NCBI GenBank assembly: GCA_964607915.1 | Contig: CAZSMU010000022.1 | Coordinates: 1-35,494 of the forward strand | Length of the DNA: 35,494 bases | Source of the DNA: JADJPL01 sp964607915 | GTDB lineage: Bacteria; Bacteroidota; Bacteroidia; Chitinophagales; Saprospiraceae | Reading direction: 5' to 3' | Shown here: positions 32,818 to 35,494 of the stretch, piece by piece | Layout: each line of letters begins with the position of its first letter | Position numbering within the stretch: the stretch's first letter is position 1 | The notes under the pieces: model-generated | What the model saw: the letters and a program-made list of their open reading frames with translations, nothing else | The model's database searches: none | What the model was told of the DNA's origin: nothing | Translations under genes and position numbers: made by a program

Positions 32818-33618
32818 TTACCGGAACAAGATTTTTTGCGTGCTGTGGCGGCCGCCCTGTACCAGGCGAATCAGGTAAATCCCGGGAGCGGGAAAGCTGG
32901 AAGCAGGGATTTCAAGTCGGTTCAGCCCTGTAGCGAACTCTTGTTCCTGTTCTGATACCACTTTGCCCTGTACATCTATCAGACGCACCAGGACTGGTTG
33001 CGTGGACTTTGAGAAGAACTCTACCTGAAGAGCAGCCTGTGCGTGGAGCGGGTTGGGGAAAGCCGAACGGATATCCAGCCACTCCGGCTCACTGGATTGG
33101 ACTGAGGTAGCTACCTGAGGCGCAATCGTCACAGACCCGTTCCGGAATTCCGCTTTGATGGCGGAAAAACTGATGTCCACTACTTCTATTGGCGTGGGCA
33201 CATCGCTGAAGCGGATGGGCGAGGTCGTATTAGTAGCCCCGACCGGCCGGAAAAAAACCGAGAATAACGTAGCCCCATCTTTCATATCTGTTCCTTTCAG
33301 TCCCTCGTCGCTCCATGCGAAGCGCAAAGTACCAGATGAAACGGATTGGAGCCCGAAATTATTGGATACAGAAAGGGGAAGGCCAAATTGACCTACGCTG
33401 TCAAAGGTCAGGACGGTAGAATCCCAAGACAGGGAGAACTGCATACCGACAATCTTGTTGAACTTTGAAACGCGGATGTTGGCGACGTAGCGCGAAGAAT
33501 GGAATGCCGTATCTACCGGCGCAGAAAAAACAGGTGCTAACTGCTGAGCCATTCCTGTATTTGCTGACATAACGAGGCAGAAGAGCGCCGCGAAGAGCAC
33601 TAATCTATTTTTTTTCAT
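32818..33618 (-). CDS. Single cohesin-like domain protein with T9SS type A sorting domain
   Basis: A 266-residue exported protein with signal peptide (LVLFAALFCLVMSANTGMAQ). One cohesin-like domain (about 30-165) has the same IVGMQFSLSWDSTVLTFDSV and LRFAWSDEGLKG pattern as the giant protein downstream. A T9SS C-terminal sorting domain (about 190-266; AFPNPLHAQAALQVEFFS to PGIYLIRLVQGG) follows. It is the first gene of a probable operon with the giant protein (57 bp gap), and may be a minor or anchoring component of the same structure. ATG 33618 starts the signal peptide; the seven-codon extension to 33639 is less likely. Confidence 0.9.
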   Translation of the reverse strand: MKKNRLVLFAALFCLVMSANTGMAQQLAPVFSAPVDTAFHSSRYVANIRVSKFNKIVGMQFSLSWDSTVLTFDSVGQFGLPLSVSNNFGLQSVSSGTLRFAWSDEGLKGTDMKDGATLFSVFFRPVGATNTTSPIRFSDVPTPIEVVDISFSAIKAEFRNGSVTIAPQVATSVQSSEPEWLDIRSAFPNPLHAQAALQVEFFSKSTQPVLVRLIDVQGKVVSEQEQEFATGLNRLEIPASSFPAPGIYLIRLVQGGRHSTQKILFR

Positions 33619-33757
33619 GGTTTCATGGGATTGAAACAAAAAAATTGCTTTCAGTTGCGAAGATAAGTATGTTTATTAAAAAAACGAAAAATGTGTAAAA
33701 AAATGATAATTTCGTTAGGCTTGGTTGCGAAGGGGATTATCAAATCGCATAGCATAC

Positions 33758-35494
33758 ATGGTATATAAAAGTGGTGGGTATCAGGCGGCATACACCCTTG
33801 CTTTTATTCCCCGAAGGCATAGCGGGTTGGCCACTATATGTATGTGTTTATGCATTACCTGTTTGAAAGCCCAGGTCGTCCCCTTGCCCGGCCTTGCTCA
33901 GTGGCGCATTGACAAGGGCAGCCCACCCTGGAACATACCGGAATCCTGTTTGGTACCCGGATCGGTCACGATAACACACGCAGCGACCCATCAACCTGTT
34001 TCGCCCGAACACTATGCGGTTTCCGGAAGCGCCATTTTATGGTTGGGCGATACCGCCCGCATCCCTTTTCCATTGGTAGTCCGGTATCGGGTATGCCCTG
34101 AATGGCTGTACCAACCGGTCGTGCTGGACAAGCGCCCCGCACCGGCTGATATAGCGTCCGACAGCGGGGGGCATTTCCTCTACAAGCCCTATTCCGAACA
34201 AGCCCCCTTGGTCAATTTTCAAAAACTGGATTACAGCGGCCGGTTTTCGAGGGGTATTGCCATAGGCAACCGGCAGGACCTTTCCCTGCAATCCGGTTTC
34301 AATCTTCAGCTTTCGGGCGACCTTGGCGACGGCGTTGCGCTCCAGGCCGCTATTTCCGATGAACACCTTCCCCTGCAGCCGGAAGGGAGTTCGCTGCAAC
34401 TCAGGGATTTTGATCGAGTCTATGTGCATCTGAAGCGGCGAGGTGACGAATTTACCGCTGGCGATTTTGACCTCCAAAACGGAGAAAGCTATTTTCTGCG
34501 TTTTGTCAACCGCCTGCAAGGGGTACAAATCGGACATAAAAGCGACCACGGGCAGCAGCAGGCAGCGCTGGCGGTCAACCGGGGGCGCTTCGCCCGCTAT
34601 GTGCTCTCCGTGCAAGAGGGCAATCAAGGGCCCTATCCCCTCCAGGGTGCCGCAGGAGAGCGTTTCATCGTCCTCTTGGCCGGAACGGAACGGGTTTGGC
34701 TGAATGGAGAGCTCTTACAGCGGGGTTTTGACCACGATTACACCATAGATTACAACCGAGGCGAATTGACCTTCACCCCCCGAAGGCGTATGTCGCGGGA
34801 AACCCGGGTCACCGTGGAATATGAGTATGCCGACCAGAATTTTTTGCGCAGCATCTACACCTTCCGAACCGAACATTCCTGGAAGCGCATGCGGTTTTAT
34901 GCACAGGCGTACAGCCGGCAGGACAGTCGCAGCCCTACTTCCAGCCTACTGCTGAGCGAAAAAGACCGGGAAGCGCTCTACCAGGCCGGCGACGACCCGG
35001 CTAAAGCCCTTATTTCCGGACTGCAGGCCCAGGGTCAATTCACGCCCTCCAGAGCGTACTATTTTGTAAAAGATACCCTCACCCCGTGCGGAAAAACGGA
35101 CTCAGTACTTTTTTTCACCCACGACCCGGAGCGCGCCCGCTTTACCGCCCGCTTTACATACCTGGGCCCGGGAAAAGGCAACTACAAACTGTATGAACAA
35201 CCCCTGGCCAACGAAAGGGTCTTTTACTGGGTCGCCCCAGACCCCTCGAACTGCCAGCCCAGGGGCGAGTATGAACCCGTCCTGCAACTCACGCCCCCGC
35301 AACAACAACAAATGGTAGTCGCCGGCCAGGAATGGGCCATAGGCTCTCAAACCAGCCTGCGGTCAGAGTTCGCTCTCAGCCGCATGGACCCAAATCGCTT
35401 ATCCCCCCTGGAAAAAAAAGACGACCTCGGCGCCGCAGCCTTCCTGGAGATAAAACAGCAAGCGCAACTGGGGAAAGATTCCTCCGCCTGGAAA
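33758..35494 (+). CDS. Large exported surface protein, 5' part only
   Basis: An open frame without stop from ATG 33758 to the window edge (579 codons), so the gene is incomplete. The early hydrophobic stretch (SGLATICMCLCITCLKAQ, near residues 22-39) looks like a signal peptide; an internal ATG at 33842 would start within it. The mature part alternates beta-rich segments, including DFDLQNGESYFLRFVNRL and LAGTERVWLNGELLQRG followed by DHDYTIDYNRGELTFTPRR, a motif I associate with uncharacterised large outer-membrane proteins of Bacteroidota. The resemblance to SprA-like repeats is only suggestive. It is divergent from the cohesin-like operon across 139 bp, so shared regulation is possible. Confidence 0.8.
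   Translation, partial: MVYKSGGYQAAYTLAFIPRRHSGLATICMCLCITCLKAQVVPLPGLAQWRIDKGSPPWNIPESCLVPGSVTITHAATHQPVSPEHYAVSGSAILWLGDTARIPFPLVVRYRVCPEWLYQPVVLDKRPAPADIASDSGGHFLYKPYSEQAPLVNFQKLDYSGRFSRGIAIGNRQDLSLQSGFNLQLSGDLGDGVALQAAISDEHLPLQPEGSSLQLRDFDRVYVHLKRRGDEFTAGDFDLQNGESYFLRFVNRLQGVQIGHKSDHGQQQAALAVNRGRFARYVLSVQEGNQGPYPLQGAAGERFIVLLAGTERVWLNGELLQRGFDHDYTIDYNRGELTFTPRRRMSRETRVTVEYEYADQNFLRSIYTFRTEHSWKRMRFYAQAYSRQDSRSPTSSLLLSEKDREALYQAGDDPAKALISGLQAQGQFTPSRAYYFVKDTLTPCGKTDSVLFFTHDPERARFTARFTYLGPGKGNYKLYEQPLANERVFYWVAPDPSNCQPRGEYEPVLQLTPPQQQQMVVAGQEWAIGSQTSLRSEFALSRMDPNRLSPLEKKDDLGAAAFLEIKQQAQLGKDSSAWK

Overview
The window looks like a chromosomal segment of a Bacteroidota bacterium, probably of the Saprospiria (Lewinella/Haliscomenobacter-like) lineage. 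The evidence is type IX secretion (T9SS) sorting domains of both type A and type B, a PorP/SprF protein, SprB-type repeats, HYR modules joined to a dockerin, a LytS/LytTR two-component pair, and Bacteroidota-type -7 promoter elements (TAnnTTTG) before several genes. The lineage is an inference from domain content; no marker gene was compared.

Layout. 1-4750: fumarase (fumC) converges on a small RRM RNA-binding protein across a bidirectional terminator, then penicillin-binding protein 1C. 4870-8120: a compact minus-strand signalling locus of LytTR response regulator, a 46-codon double-glycine-leader peptide, and a TPR histidine kinase of the LytS type with no visible membrane segment. 8306-11631: a minus-strand operon kdsA - small secreted protein - COG2509 flavoprotein - DoxX protein, divergent from a membrane metallophosphoesterase (11690-12937). 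12938-13626: gene-poor, with dispersed repeats, a long palindrome and two tiny overlapping ORFs. 13627-16285: lepA and a Nudix-fold regulator. 16764-19757: comEC with a three-HhH ComEA-like protein. 20060-21013: a GNAT acetyltransferase convergent with YraN.

21083-33618 is a surface-protein block on the minus strand: a small cohesin-like T9SS protein, a 1930-residue protein with six cohesin-like domains plus eleven SprB-type repeats and a type B sorting domain, a PorP/SprF partner, and a HYR protein carrying both a dockerin-like and a cohesin-like module. Together they suggest a T9SS-exported surface assembly that may be held together by cohesin-dockerin contacts. 33758-35494 is the 5' part of a large exported protein that runs off the window.

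Three points stand out. First, the peptide gene between regulator and kinase suggests a peptide-signalling circuit built from Bacteroidota parts. Second, the cohesin/dockerin/SprB cluster. Third, a family of imperfect palindromic intergenic repeats (outer arm AGACTTGTTGCG, inner arm GGGTCAAAAAGG) is present in about eight intact, halved or core-deleted copies, often next to gene ends and sometimes supplying false upstream start codons.
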